Of a stretch of 64,000 bases of DNA, positions 25,271-33,820 are shown piece by piece; positions within the stretch are counted from its first letter, which is position 1, and every line of letters begins with the position of its first letter. The stretch comes from Thalassovita autumnalis. Lineage in GTDB: Bacteria > Pseudomonadota > Alphaproteobacteria > Rhodobacterales > Rhodobacteraceae. Location: the NCBI RefSeq assembly GCF_001458255.1, contig NZ_CYSB01000025.1, positions 186,001-250,000 of the forward strand. Reading direction: 5' to 3'. A program made the position numbers and the translations under genes. Under the pieces are notes generated by a model. The model made no database searches and had not been told where the DNA came from. It worked only from the letters and a program-made list of their open reading frames with translations.

Positions 25271-26817
25271 CAGAACCCCCGCTCCAACAGCAGGGCCTGT
25301 AGGGCAGCCTGCCGCGCGGTGTCTTCCAGCCCCACGGCGCGGAAAGTGGCCAGCGCGATGGGCAGTTCGCGGATCTCACCAGCGATGGCGCGCTGATAGA
25401 GCAGCATCGCGCGCAGGATCACTTCGCCCAGGCGGCGGTCCGCCATATCCGGGGCAAACACCTCTGGCAGGGCCAGACCTGCAAAACCCTGTACAATCGC
25501 GCGCTCCACATCACTGCGGGCCTGCACAGAGCCCGGTTGGCCCTTGGCAAGCGCGGTCAGGAAGGCCTGATCGGGCAGGGCGTCGCCCAGGGTTTGCGCT
25601 GCGGTCTCGTAAGATGGCGACAGAAGCGCCACGTGATAGGCCAGCTGTGCCGCATCGCCTGTGAGCGGCAGCTTGATCAACTCCTCGGCGTAGAGCTTGG
25701 CAAAGGGCACCTCCAGCCGCGCCACCTGCATGGCGGTGAAGGCCTTGGGCAGGGTCCGGGCGACCGCGCTGGCATCACGTGCCTTCAGCGCAATATCGAA
25801 CCGTTGCACCGCATCGATCCGGTCCCAGATCCCGCCCGAGGCCGCAGGCAGCCGTTCTGAATAGATGCCAAGCAACCGGTTTGGTGCCAGTGCCCCGGTT
25901 TGGGCCAGACGTTCCGCCGCTTCAATCTTGGCCTTCCAGCCGACTGTTCCGCGTAGATCCGCGACCGCAAAGGCGCGTGGCAGAGGCGCTGTTGGCAGCG
26001 CTTCCCCCACCGCTTCGCGCAGGCGGAAGATCAGCGGCGACGGGCGAACCGGCGGATGCGGCAGCGGGTCACCTTCAAACAGCTCCGGATCCAGGAACAG
26101 CTGCAACAGCGCCATTTCCTGTTCGCTCACCAGCCCCAGCGCATCCCCGGTGGCCAATGTCAGCGCCGCGGTGTTCCAATCGCCACTGCGCGCAGTGCAA
26201 AAGACCCGCGCCGCGTAAGACGGGCTGAGGTGCGGCGCACCCGTCAGCTTGTCACAGGCCAGATCTTCGTCACCGGTCAAGAGCGTGGCGTCAAACCAGC
26301 GCGAAAACAGCGGCTTGTCACCGGCCCCTGTGCGATCCAGCAGGGCCTGCACAGCCTCAACCGCGCCCAGTTCCAGCAGGGCATCCAGACGGCCCTGCAG
26401 CAACAGACTGCTGTTGGTGGAATCCGCTGGCGCTTCGGCCTCAGCCAGCAAGAGCGTGTAAAACAACGCCTGCATCGAGGGCAGCGCCGTCACCTCTTGG
26501 GCGCGCAGCAGTTCAATCAAGGAGGTGGTCGCGGAATATTGCCACAGATCTGCGGGCAGGCCGGTCACCTTTGAAGACAGGAGGCCCACCGCGTCATTGG
26601 TGACCTGTCCCAGTGGCGCAACGGCTACATCGGGGATCATCGCCCCCTCAGACACCGGCGGTTCGCTCAGCCGGTCAGCATCAATCACGGGCGCGGTTAC
26701 CGGATCGTTCAGCCAGTCGATGGCCGACAGGGGTTCCTGCGCCTCAGCGGCTGTTGTCATGGCCAGGGTCACCCCCAGCGCTGTCGTCAGCCAAAGCCGC
26801 CGCTGTTTAGCCCGCAT
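25270..26817 (-). CDS. hypothetical exported helical-repeat protein
   Basis: A 515-residue protein of unknown function, almost certainly exported. It has a basic start and signal peptide (RRLWLTTALGVTLAMTTAAEA, cleavage near AEA-QE). The mature part is rich in Ala and Leu and looks like a helical solenoid (LLEEL- and ALL-type stretches, e.g. ALLELGAVEAVQALL). Two cysteines (ACDKL, VFCTAR) lie about 25 residues apart and might pair in the periplasm. It sits between a tiny membrane protein and xerD, with an 11-base overlap upstream and TGATG downstream, so the three genes form one unit. I remember similar unnamed genes beside xerD/aroK in other Rhodobacterales, but cannot check. Confidence 0.75.
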   Translation of the reverse strand: MRAKQRRLWLTTALGVTLAMTTAAEAQEPLSAIDWLNDPVTAPVIDADRLSEPPVSEGAMIPDVAVAPLGQVTNDAVGLLSSKVTGLPADLWQYSATTSLIELLRAQEVTALPSMQALFYTLLLAEAEAPADSTNSSLLLQGRLDALLELGAVEAVQALLDRTGAGDKPLFSRWFDATLLTGDEDLACDKLTGAPHLSPSYAARVFCTARSGDWNTAALTLATGDALGLVSEQEMALLQLFLDPELFEGDPLPHPPVRPSPLIFRLREAVGEALPTAPLPRAFAVADLRGTVGWKAKIEAAERLAQTGALAPNRLLGIYSERLPAASGGIWDRIDAVQRFDIALKARDASAVARTLPKAFTAMQVARLEVPFAKLYAEELIKLPLTGDAAQLAYHVALLSPSYETAAQTLGDALPDQAFLTALAKGQPGSVQARSDVERAIVQGFAGLALPEVFAPDMADRRLGEVILRAMLLYQRAIAGEIRELPIALATFRAVGLEDTARQAALQALLLERGF

Positions 26818-26956
26818 CCAGAATCACCTGTTGTCGGATTTCCTCCTGGTTGGGGGAGAAGTCAGCCCCCAGCCACGGCCCGATATAGGCGTAAGCGACC
26901 AAGGCCACCGCTGCCACCACCGCTAAGATGAAAAGCCATTTGATAAGACGCCCCAT
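26807..26956 (-). CDS. small single-pass membrane protein (49 aa)
   Basis: A 49-residue protein with one transmembrane helix (WLFILAVVAAVALVAYAYIG) and an acidic C-terminal tail, function unknown. The ATG at 26956 (MGRLIKW) has CAGGACT before it; an upstream in-frame extension to 27019 has no matching signal and would add unlike residues. Its end overlaps the start of the exported protein gene by 11 bases, so it is probably the first gene of the unit ending in xerD. It is divergent from aroK. Confidence 0.7.
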   Translation of the reverse strand: MGRLIKWLFILAVVAAVALVAYAYIGPWLGADFSPNQEEIRQQVILDAG

Positions 26957-27075
26957 AGTCCTGCTGCCCGTTGTTGATGATTTTCTTTCACTTATAACTG
27001 GCCTTTTTCGCAAGATCACGTCATTCAGACGGGAAATCGAAAAAACGGCAGAGGTTGGCCGAAGGGCGGGGCATC

Positions 27076-27624
27076 ATGGCGTGGAAGCTGAAGAAAACGG
27101 TTGTGCTGGTGGGCATGATGGGGGCTGGAAAAACGGCTGTGGGCAAGGCCTTGGCGGCCAAGCTTGGGGTGCCTTTTCTCGATTCGGATGCTGAAATTGT
27201 CAGCGCGGCGAACATGGAAATCGCTGAGATTTTCACCCGCGACGGCGAAGCTTTCTTCCGGCAGAAAGAAACCCAGGTGATTGAGCGGCTGCTGACTGCG
27301 GCGCCTTGCGTTCTGTCAACCGGCGGCGGCGCCTTTCTGGCCGAGCGGAACCGGGAAATGATTTCTGAAAAAGGTGTGGCGGTCTGTTTGAAGGCGGATC
27401 TGCAGCTTCTGTGGAACCGGGTCAAACATAAAGATACGCGGCCCCTTCTGAAAACTGAAGATCCCTTCGCAACCCTCTCGGAAATATACGAAAAACGCGC
27501 CCCGATCTATGCGATGGCGGATCTGAAGGTTCCGGTGGAGCCAAGTTATTCCATTGAAATGACCCGTGACAAAGTTGTTGAGGCGCTGGTGACGCGCCCT
27601 GATGTGTTGGAGATGCCGAAATGA
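27076..27624 (+). CDS. aroK: shikimate kinase
   Basis: Phosphorylates shikimate in the common aromatic pathway. The 182-residue P-loop kinase has Walker A GMMGAGKT at 13-20, the shikimate-binding DSDAEI and STGGGAF segments, and DTRPLL in the lid region. I chose the ATG at 27076 (MAWKLKK) with GAAGGGCGGGGC before it; a TTG seven codons upstream is the alternative. The stop overlaps the aroB start by 4 bases, the usual alphaproteobacterial aroK-aroB pair. Confidence 0.93.
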   Translation: MAWKLKKTVVLVGMMGAGKTAVGKALAAKLGVPFLDSDAEIVSAANMEIAEIFTRDGEAFFRQKETQVIERLLTAAPCVLSTGGGAFLAERNREMISEKGVAVCLKADLQLLWNRVKHKDTRPLLKTEDPFATLSEIYEKRAPIYAMADLKVPVEPSYSIEMTRDKVVEALVTRPDVLEMPK

Positions 27625-28745
27625 CCGCTGTGACCGTTGAAACCGTTCATGTTCCGTTAGGGGATCGCGCCTATGATGTGCTGGTTGGTCCCGGTCTGAT
27701 TGCGCGATCGGGTGAGCTGATTGCGCCATTGCTGCGGCGTAAGAAGGTCGCGGTGATCAGCGATGAAAATGTTGCGGCATTGCACCTTGATGCGTTGAAG
27801 TCTGGCTTGCAAGCGGCTGATATTGAAATGGTTTCCCTGCAGCTGCCGGCGGGTGAAGCCACCAAGAGCTGGCCGCATTTCGAACGTTCGGTGGAATGGC
27901 TGCTGGCAGAAAAGATTGAACGCAACGATGTTGTCATTGCGTTTGGCGGTGGTGTGATTGGCGATCTGGTGGGCTTCGCCGCCGCCGTGATGCGGCGTGG
28001 CGTGCGCTTTGTGCAGATCCCGACCAGCCTGCTGGCGCAGGTGGACAGTTCAGTTGGCGGCAAAACCGGCATCAACGCGCCGCAGGGTAAGAACCTGATC
28101 GGCGCGTTCCACCAGCCCTCGCTGGTGTTGGCCGATACCGAGATGCTGGGCACGCTGACCAAACGGGATTTCCTTGCCGGCTACGGCGAGGTGGTGAAAT
28201 ACGGGTTGCTGGGCGATGCGGCGTTTTTTAACTGGCTGGAGGCCAACGCCGAAGACGCCGCCGCTGGGGACATGGCCAAGCGGATCTACGCGGTCAAACG
28301 CTCGGTTGAGATGAAAGCGGACATCGTTGCGCGGGATGAGACCGAGCAGGGCGACCGTGCGCTGTTGAACCTGGGCCATACCTTCTGCCACGCGCTGGAG
28401 GCGGCGACGGGCTATTCTGACCGGCTGCTGCACGGCGAAGGGGTGGCTATCGGCTGCGCGCTGGCGTTTGAAGTATCCTCGCGTCTGGGTCTGTGCAGTC
28501 AGGAAGATCCAAGCCGCGTGCGCGAACACCTGTCGCGCATGGGTATGAAGGTGGATCTGAAGGACATTCCCGGCGATCTGCCGGATGCAGAAGCGCTGAT
28601 TGATCTGATGAGCCAGGACAAGAAGGTCAAGGATGGCAGGATCAACTACATCATGGCCCGCGGCATCGGGCAGGCCTTTGTCACATCCGAGGTGGATCGC
28701 GCGGTGGTGAAATCAGTTCTGGAAGAGGCTCTGGCGGCGCGCTGA
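27621..28745 (+). CDS. aroB: 3-dehydroquinate synthase
   Basis: NAD- and metal-dependent cyclisation of DAHP to 3-dehydroquinate, second step of the shikimate pathway. The 374 residues show the NAD site FGGGVIGDLVGFAAAVMRRG, VQIPTSLLAQVDSSVGGKTG, GYGEVVKYGLL, and the metal-binding LNLGHTFCHALEAATGY and LLHGEGVAIG. Coupled to aroK through ATGA. The gene is followed by a 110-base gap before the U32 gene. Confidence 0.96.
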   Translation: MTAVTVETVHVPLGDRAYDVLVGPGLIARSGELIAPLLRRKKVAVISDENVAALHLDALKSGLQAADIEMVSLQLPAGEATKSWPHFERSVEWLLAEKIERNDVVIAFGGGVIGDLVGFAAAVMRRGVRFVQIPTSLLAQVDSSVGGKTGINAPQGKNLIGAFHQPSLVLADTEMLGTLTKRDFLAGYGEVVKYGLLGDAAFFNWLEANAEDAAAGDMAKRIYAVKRSVEMKADIVARDETEQGDRALLNLGHTFCHALEAATGYSDRLLHGEGVAIGCALAFEVSSRLGLCSQEDPSRVREHLSRMGMKVDLKDIPGDLPDAEALIDLMSQDKKVKDGRINYIMARGIGQAFVTSEVDRAVVKSVLEEALAAR

Positions 28746-28787
28746 ACCGCCAGTAGGGATCCTGCTTAGATCCGGTAAAGATACAGC

Positions 28788-28803
28788 GAAAACACCTGTT
28801 TTC
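28788..28803. promoter_or_regulatory. 16-bp palindrome upstream of the U32 gene
   Basis: GAAAACA-CC-TGTTTTC is an exact 7-bp inverted repeat with a 2-base centre, 53 bases before the U32 start codon. It could be an operator. No T run follows, so it is not a typical terminator of aroB. Confidence 0.35.
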
Positions 28804-28855
28804 TCTGGCTGAAATTCGTTTATCAGGCCCTCTTGTCCCGCAACGAGAGGCCCAG

Positions 28856-30505
28856 ATGAGACGTTCCGAACTGTTGATGCCCGCAGGCAATCTGCGCAAG
28901 TTGAAAATGGCTGTGCTCTATGGCGCCGATGCCGTTTACCTTGGCACGCCGGATATGAGCCTACGCACCAAGTCGCAGTTTTCGCTGGAAGAGGTGATCG
29001 AAGGCGTCGCGTTCTGCCACGCCCATGGCAAACGCGCCTATCTGACGCTGAACCTGTTCAGTCACAATAAAGATGTGCCAAAGCTGGATGAGTATATCGA
29101 AACCATCCGTAAGGTGCAGCCGGACGGGCTAATCATCGCGGACCCCGGCGTCTTTACCTATGTGAAGAAACACGCGCCGGAAATACCGCTGCATATCTCA
29201 ACCCAAGCGAACGTCTGTTCCTGGCTGTCGGTGGATTTCTGGCAGGATCAGGGCGCCGCTTTGGTGGTTCTGGCGCGTGAGGTCTCCTATCCCGAACTGG
29301 CTGAGATCCGCGAAAAATGCCCGGATGTGAAGCTGGAAGCCTTTGTGCATGGCGCCATGTGCATGACTTACTCGGGGCGCTGCCTGCTGAGCAATTTCAT
29401 GGCTGAACGCGGCGCCAATCAGGGCAATTGCGCCAACTCCTGCCGCTGGAATTACCAGGTGCGGATGCGGCTGAAGGATGGCACGGTTGAAGACCTGAAT
29501 ATCACGCCAGAAAATTCTGATATGTTTGAGTTTTTACTGGAAGAGGGCTGCCGGCCCGGAGAGTTGATGCCGATCGAAGAGGATGGCCGTGGCAGCTACA
29601 TTATGAACTCCCGCGATCTGTGTATCATGCCGAAACTGGATGATTATCTGAAGATCGGCGTGGATTGCCTGAAGGTCGAAGGGCGCGGCAAATCTGAATA
29701 CTACTGCGCCATTGTGGCCCGCGCCTACCGCATGGCCATTGATGCCTATTACGAGGATCCCGAAAATTGGGATCCGAAACCCTATATGGCGGAGCTGGAA
29801 ACGGTCGGGAACCGTGGCTACACGCTGGCCTTCCATGAGGGGCGGCTGACCAATCACGCGCATAATTATGAACACACCGCCGCCATCGCCCAGTGGGAAT
29901 ATGCCGGTGTGGTTGTCGGGGTGGAGGCAGATGCCTTCCTGATTGAGGTGAAAAACAAGCTGGAAGCGGGCGATGTGCTGGAGTTCGTCTCCCCCATCGC
30001 GCAGGAAACTGTGCTGCTGCGGATGTATGACTTTGAAGAGGCCGCGACGGGCGCGCGCAAAGAGGTTATTCACGGCTCCACCAAGACGGTGATCCGGGTG
30101 CCCTTTGCGCTGTTTGATCATGAGGATACGGATTGGCTGCGTGCGCAATTCCCGGAATACACCGTGATGCGCAAGGAACGCGCCCTGACGGATGAACAAT
30201 GGGCCCGGATCAAACTGGATAAGGTGGTGCAGGGGATTGAGGCGTCCGGCAAAGATCGCCCCAAAGCCTATGGCCGGTCGCGCGACAAGCTGGTTGATGC
30301 CATCGGGGAAGGCGGCGTTGAGCGACGGCACAAAACCAACCGCGTCGGCGTCGAAGGCTGCTGCGGCCGCGGCTGCAATGGCTGCCTGATGTTCTGGCAG
30401 GACCCGCAGTATGAAAAAGCACGCGAGGAATTGCTAACCCGCAAACAGGGCGCGCAGCTGAGCCGGGCCGAGGCCAAGGCGCTGAAATTGCCCGCGATGG
30501 AGTAG
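28856..30505 (+). CDS. U32 family protein (TrhP-like)
   Basis: A 549-residue U32 'peptidase' family protein. Family members such as TrhP and RlhA act in hydroxylation of tRNA or rRNA rather than proteolysis; which RNA is modified here is inference. The U32 signature is exact: EAFVHGAMCMTYSGRCLLS. Further conserved cysteines occur in GNCANSCRWNY, and a C-terminal cluster GCCGRGCNGC could hold an iron-sulfur centre. MNSRDLCIMPKLDDYLKIGV and DCLKVEGRGKSEYYCA are also typical. It is longer than YegQ (about 450) because of a C-terminal extension. The ATG at 28856 has GAGAGGCCC. Confidence 0.88.
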   Translation: MRRSELLMPAGNLRKLKMAVLYGADAVYLGTPDMSLRTKSQFSLEEVIEGVAFCHAHGKRAYLTLNLFSHNKDVPKLDEYIETIRKVQPDGLIIADPGVFTYVKKHAPEIPLHISTQANVCSWLSVDFWQDQGAALVVLAREVSYPELAEIREKCPDVKLEAFVHGAMCMTYSGRCLLSNFMAERGANQGNCANSCRWNYQVRMRLKDGTVEDLNITPENSDMFEFLLEEGCRPGELMPIEEDGRGSYIMNSRDLCIMPKLDDYLKIGVDCLKVEGRGKSEYYCAIVARAYRMAIDAYYEDPENWDPKPYMAELETVGNRGYTLAFHEGRLTNHAHNYEHTAAIAQWEYAGVVVGVEADAFLIEVKNKLEAGDVLEFVSPIAQETVLLRMYDFEEAATGARKEVIHGSTKTVIRVPFALFDHEDTDWLRAQFPEYTVMRKERALTDEQWARIKLDKVVQGIEASGKDRPKAYGRSRDKLVDAIGEGGVERRHKTNRVGVEGCCGRGCNGCLMFWQDPQYEKAREELLTRKQGAQLSRAEAKALKLPAME

Positions 30506-30567
30506 GTTATATTCGGGTGGCCGTTAAGGTCGGCTTTGAACCCAAAGTGCCGAACTTCTGTATTGCA

Positions 30568-30585
30568 GCTAAGGTCTGCTTTCCT
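30568..30585. repeat. left flank of the orphan gene, imperfect inverted repeat
   Basis: GCTAAG-GTCTG-CTTTCCT. It pairs in inverted orientation with 31122-31138 and is also a near-copy of TAAGGTCGGCTTT at 30525-30537 (12 of 13 bases over the shared 13-mer). Confidence 0.4.
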
Positions 30586-30649
30586 CTTTCTTGAGCTCAG
30601 CTCCCTTTACATGCGAAGGTATTTCGAGAACCACCATTGAGGCTAATCT

Positions 30650-31075
30650 GTGCTCAAGAAACTTTTGTTAGTAGCTTTATCTTCCATTTTCGCCGTGGCG
30701 TTGGTCATCATAGGGCTATTGTTTTGGTCATCCGGCGAAGCGTTCCGTGGCGCAACTTTCAACAAAGAAGAATGGGCGGCAAATGGGGAATGCGAAGCAA
30801 ACACTGATGATAGCTGTTCTCAGCAACGCCAACGATGCCCTCGTGGGGCAATGGTTCAGGACCTACGACAAAATTTCTTGCATAACCGAGAGACATCTAA
30901 GTCCGAGGTTGCAGAGTTAATCGGCGAGCATGACACCATCGTCGTAGTTGGCGGCGAACAATGCGAAGCTCACTATTTGGGTATGTGCAGCGCGATGTCT
31001 TTAGATGGTGACAGTCTGTATGTTTGCTACGATCAGAACGACACCATAGATCGATCAGGCTACATTAGACACTGA
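30650..31075 (+). CDS. orphan membrane-anchored cysteine-rich protein
   Basis: A 141-residue protein I do not recognise. It starts at a GTG with TGAGG seven bases upstream. One N-terminal hydrophobic helix (LLLVALSSIFAVALVIIGLL) is followed by a polar, presumably periplasmic part with seven cysteines: GEC, DSC, QRC, EQC, GMC, VC, in roughly two clusters. Codon use is conspicuously AT-rich (TTA, TTG, AAA, ATA common) compared with the genes on both sides, and short related repeats flank it. Both suggest recent arrival or a poorly adapted accessory gene. No neighbour hints at a function. Confidence 0.6.
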   Translation: MLKKLLLVALSSIFAVALVIIGLLFWSSGEAFRGATFNKEEWAANGECEANTDDSCSQQRQRCPRGAMVQDLRQNFLHNRETSKSEVAELIGEHDTIVVVGGEQCEAHYLGMCSAMSLDGDSLYVCYDQNDTIDRSGYIRH

Positions 31076-31121
31076 CAGGCTGATCGCCAAATCGGACTTT
31101 CAAATATGGTACGTCAATGGC

Positions 31122-31138
31122 AGGAAAGTCCGCTTAGC
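31122..31138. repeat. right flank of the orphan gene, imperfect inverted repeat
   Basis: AGGAAAG-TCCG-CTTAGC, the inverted counterpart of 30568-30585 (6 and 7 matching bases around a 4/5-base centre). A partial copy CGGACTTT is at 31093-31100. Confidence 0.4.
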
Positions 31139-31186
31139 GTAGGCTAATAGTGCTGTCTCTACAGGAGATGTTACCTCAGTCCCGGC

Positions 31187-31220
31187 AAAAAAACGCCCGC
31201 ACCATCCATGGCGCGGGCGT
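31187..31220 (-). terminator. rho-independent terminator after tyrS
   Basis: On the minus strand ACGCCCGC and GCGGGCGT pair around a 12-base loop and are followed by TTTTTTGCC. It lies 26 bases after the tyrS stop. Confidence 0.9.
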
Positions 31221-31246
31221 TCCAAATTCTCAATCTCTCCGACGGC

Positions 31247-32500
31247 TTAGTCGGCCAGTTTCACCAGCGCGTGGCGTTTTTTGCCCGCAGACAGCTTGAT
31301 CGGCTGCGCCAGTTTGGCGGCGTCCACCATCAGGCCTGCGTCAGTCAGGTTTTCATCATCCAGCTTGGCGCCGTTTTCCTTGATCAGGCGTTTGGCGTCT
31401 TTGCCGGATTTGGCGAGGCCCGATTTGACGATCAGCTGCACGATGGAGATGCCATCGCCCAGATCCGCGGCGGAGAGCTCCAGCGTGGGCAGGTCATCAC
31501 CGACGCCGCCTTTTTCAAAGACCTCACGTGCGGTTGCTTCAGCTGCTGCAGCAGCCTCTGCGCCGTGGCACAGGGTGGTCACCTCATTGGCAAGGATCAC
31601 CTTGGCGTCATTGATCTCCTGACCTGCCAGTGCGCCGAGGCGGTCACATTCCTCGACCGGCAGTTCGGTGTAGAGCTTCAGGAAGCGGCCCACATCGGCG
31701 TCGGTGGTGTTGCGCCAGAACTGCCAGAACTCATACGGGCTGCGCATGTCGGCGTTGAGCCAGACAGCCCCATCCGCCGATTTGCCCATTTTCTTGCCTT
31801 CCGAGGTGGTCAGCAGCGGCGAAGTGAGGCCGAAGATCTGGTTGTCGATCACCCGGCGGGTCAGGTCGATGCCGTTGACGATGTTGCCCCACTGGTCCGA
31901 GCCGCCCATCTGCAGCAGGCAGCCGTAGCGGCGGTTCAGTTCCAGGAAGTCATAGGCCTGCAGGATCATGTAGTTGAACTCAAGGAAGCTCAGCGATTGT
32001 TCGCGGTCGATGCGCGATTTCACTGATTCAAACGACAGCATCCGGTTGACCGAGAAGTGGCGGCCAATGTCGCGCAGGAACTCCAGGTAGTTCAGCCCAT
32101 CCAGCCATTCGGCGTTGTTCAGCATCAAGGCGCCGTTGTCGGCATCCGAGTAGTCGATGTATTTGGCAAAGACCTGTTTGATGCCGCTGATGTTGTCGTT
32201 GATCGCGGCCTCATCCAACAGTGGGCGTTCATCGGCGCGGAACGAGGGATCGCCCACCTTAGTGGTGCCGCCGCCCATCAGGGTGATCGGTTTATGGCCG
32301 GTTTTCTGCAGCCAGCGCAGCATCATGATCTGGATGAGCGATCCGACATGCAGCGATTTTGCCGTCGCATCAAAGCCGATATAGGCGGGAACCACACCCT
32401 CACACAGCGCTTCGTCAAGTGCCTGATAATCGGTGCAGTCAGCGATAAAGCCGCGCTCCATCATGACACGCATGAAATCCGATTTGGGGTGGTAGGTCAT
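31247..32500 (-). CDS. tyrS: tyrosyl-tRNA synthetase
   Basis: Class I aminoacyl-tRNA synthetase charging tRNA-Tyr. The 417 residues carry [20 protein letters not shown] with the HIGH-like [15 protein letters not shown], the tyrosine-binding [10 protein letters not shown] and [11 protein letters not shown], the KMSKS-like KKMGKS, and a C-terminal S4 RNA-binding domain ([20 protein letters not shown]). The ATG at 32500 has AAGGGAC. Divergent from anmK across 113 bases. Confidence 0.96.
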   Translation of the reverse strand: MTYHPKSDFMRVMMERGFIADCTDYQALDEALCEGVVPAYIGFDATAKSLHVGSLIQIMMLRWLQKTGHKPITLMGGGTTKVGDPSFRADERPLLDEAAINDNISGIKQVFAKYIDYSDADNGALMLNNAEWLDGLNYLEFLRDIGRHFSVNRMLSFESVKSRIDREQSLSFLEFNYMILQAYDFLELNRRYGCLLQMGGSDQWGNIVNGIDLTRRVIDNQIFGLTSPLLTTSEGKKMGKSADGAVWLNADMRSPYEFWQFWRNTTDADVGRFLKLYTELPVEECDRLGALAGQEINDAKVILANEVTTLCHGAEAAAAAEATAREVFEKGGVGDDLPTLELSAADLGDGISIVQLIVKSGLAKSGKDAKRLIKENGAKLDDENLTDAGLMVDAAKLAQPIKLSAGKKRHALVKLAD

Positions 32501-32613
32501 TGCTTTTGTCCCTTACAGCTTTGCGCCCGTGTGTATAAGCTGCATCTACCCAAGGGGGAAGGTGTGAATTTGCACCCTTTCAGGGGTTTTGCAGTGAGGG
32601 CTTTGAGGGGCGA

Positions 32614-33720
32614 ATGCAGGAGCAGGCAAAAGACGCGCCAATCTGGGCGCTGGGGGCGATGTCAGGCACGTCATTGGATGGTGTGGATGCGGCGATGTTG
32701 CAAAGCGACGGTCATGCGATCCTGGGGTTTGGCGACAGTGGCTATCGCGCGTACTCCGCTGCGGAGCAGGAGGTTCTGCGCGCAGGATTAGGGCGCTGGC
32801 CCGGTGAGGCCGGCGTTGCGGAGGTGGCGGAGCTTTGTGTGCAGGCCCATGCTGAATTGCTGTCTGGGTTTGAGGGTGCCGCTTTGGTCGGCTTTCACGG
32901 GCAGACTCTGGCGCATGATCCCGGCGGGCGTGGCACCCATCAGGCCGGCGATGGCGCAGTATTAGCGGCACTTCTGGGCGTGCCGGTGGCCTGGGATTTC
33001 CGCTCGGCCGATGTGCGTCTGGGTGGGCAGGGCGCGCCGCTGGCGCCGTTTTTCCATTTCGCCTGTGCCAAGTGGATCGGGGCGACGGAACCTTTGTGCT
33101 TTCTCAATCTCGGCGGCGTCGGCAACATCACATGGGTTGATCCGCGCAAAACCTCCCCGGAAGAACCCGGCGCGTTGCTGGCCTTTGATACCGGCCCGGC
33201 CAATGCGCCGATCAATGATCTGATGCAAGAGCGGCGCGGCCTGTCCTATGACATGGACGGTGCTTTGGCGGCGCAGGGTGAAGTGGTTGATGGCGCGCTG
33301 GAGCTGTTTCTGGATGATGCCTATTTCCCCAAGATCCCGCCCAAATCCCTGGACCGCGATGCCTTTGCCGACATGCTGGATCTGGTGCGGGAACTGGGTG
33401 ATGCCGATGCTGCGGCGACGATGACGGGCATGGCGGCCACTGCGGTGATGTTGGCGCTGGATCATTGCCCCAGCAAACCGTCACAGATCCTGGTGACTGG
33501 TGGTGGGCGGCACAATCCGGTCATGATGCAGATGCTGCAGGCGGGGATCGATTGCCCTGTCAAACCGGTTGAGGCGGTTGGACTGGATGGTGACATGCTG
33601 GAGGCGCAGGCCTTTGCCTATCTGGCGATCCGTGTTGCCAAAGGATTGCCGACCTCCAGCCCCGAAACCACCGGCGTCTCGGCGCTTGTTGGGGGTGGCA
33701 CGGTCAGCCACCCCGGTTGA
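32614..33720 (+). CDS. anmK: anhydro-N-acetylmuramic acid kinase
   Basis: Recycles 1,6-anhydro-MurNAc from cell-wall turnover, opening the anhydro ring while phosphorylating to MurNAc-6-P. The 368 residues show the N-terminal ATP motif [63 protein letters not shown] and the C-terminal [16 protein letters not shown]. The start at 32614 has GAGGGGCGA directly before it. No murQ or amidase gene follows. Confidence 0.95.
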   Translation: MQEQAKDAPIWALGAMSGTSLDGVDAAMLQSDGHAILGFGDSGYRAYSAAEQEVLRAGLGRWPGEAGVAEVAELCVQAHAELLSGFEGAALVGFHGQTLAHDPGGRGTHQAGDGAVLAALLGVPVAWDFRSADVRLGGQGAPLAPFFHFACAKWIGATEPLCFLNLGGVGNITWVDPRKTSPEEPGALLAFDTGPANAPINDLMQERRGLSYDMDGALAAQGEVVDGALELFLDDAYFPKIPPKSLDRDAFADMLDLVRELGDADAAATMTGMAATAVMLALDHCPSKPSQILVTGGGRHNPVMMQMLQAGIDCPVKPVEAVGLDGDMLEAQAFAYLAIRVAKGLPTSSPETTGVSALVGGGTVSHPG

Positions 33721-33744
33721 TCACGCGGGAACCGGCGCTTTCAT

Positions 33745-33760
33745 CGTTCCAAAAATACTC
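33745..33760 (+). repeat. intergenic repeat motif, copy 1
   Basis: CGTTCCAAAAATACTC followed by a GC segment with an AGGGGC-aa-GCCCCT type palindrome (about 33782-33799). It matches copy 2 at 41474-41489 in 15 of 16 bases. It lies between two convergent genes. I remember similar sequences dispersed in Rhodobacterales intergenic regions, but cannot confirm here. Confidence 0.45.
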
Positions 33761-33820
33761 TGGGGTGAGCCGCAGCGCGGCGAGGGGCAAAGCCCCTAGC
33801 CACCGAAACCTATAGCCTGC

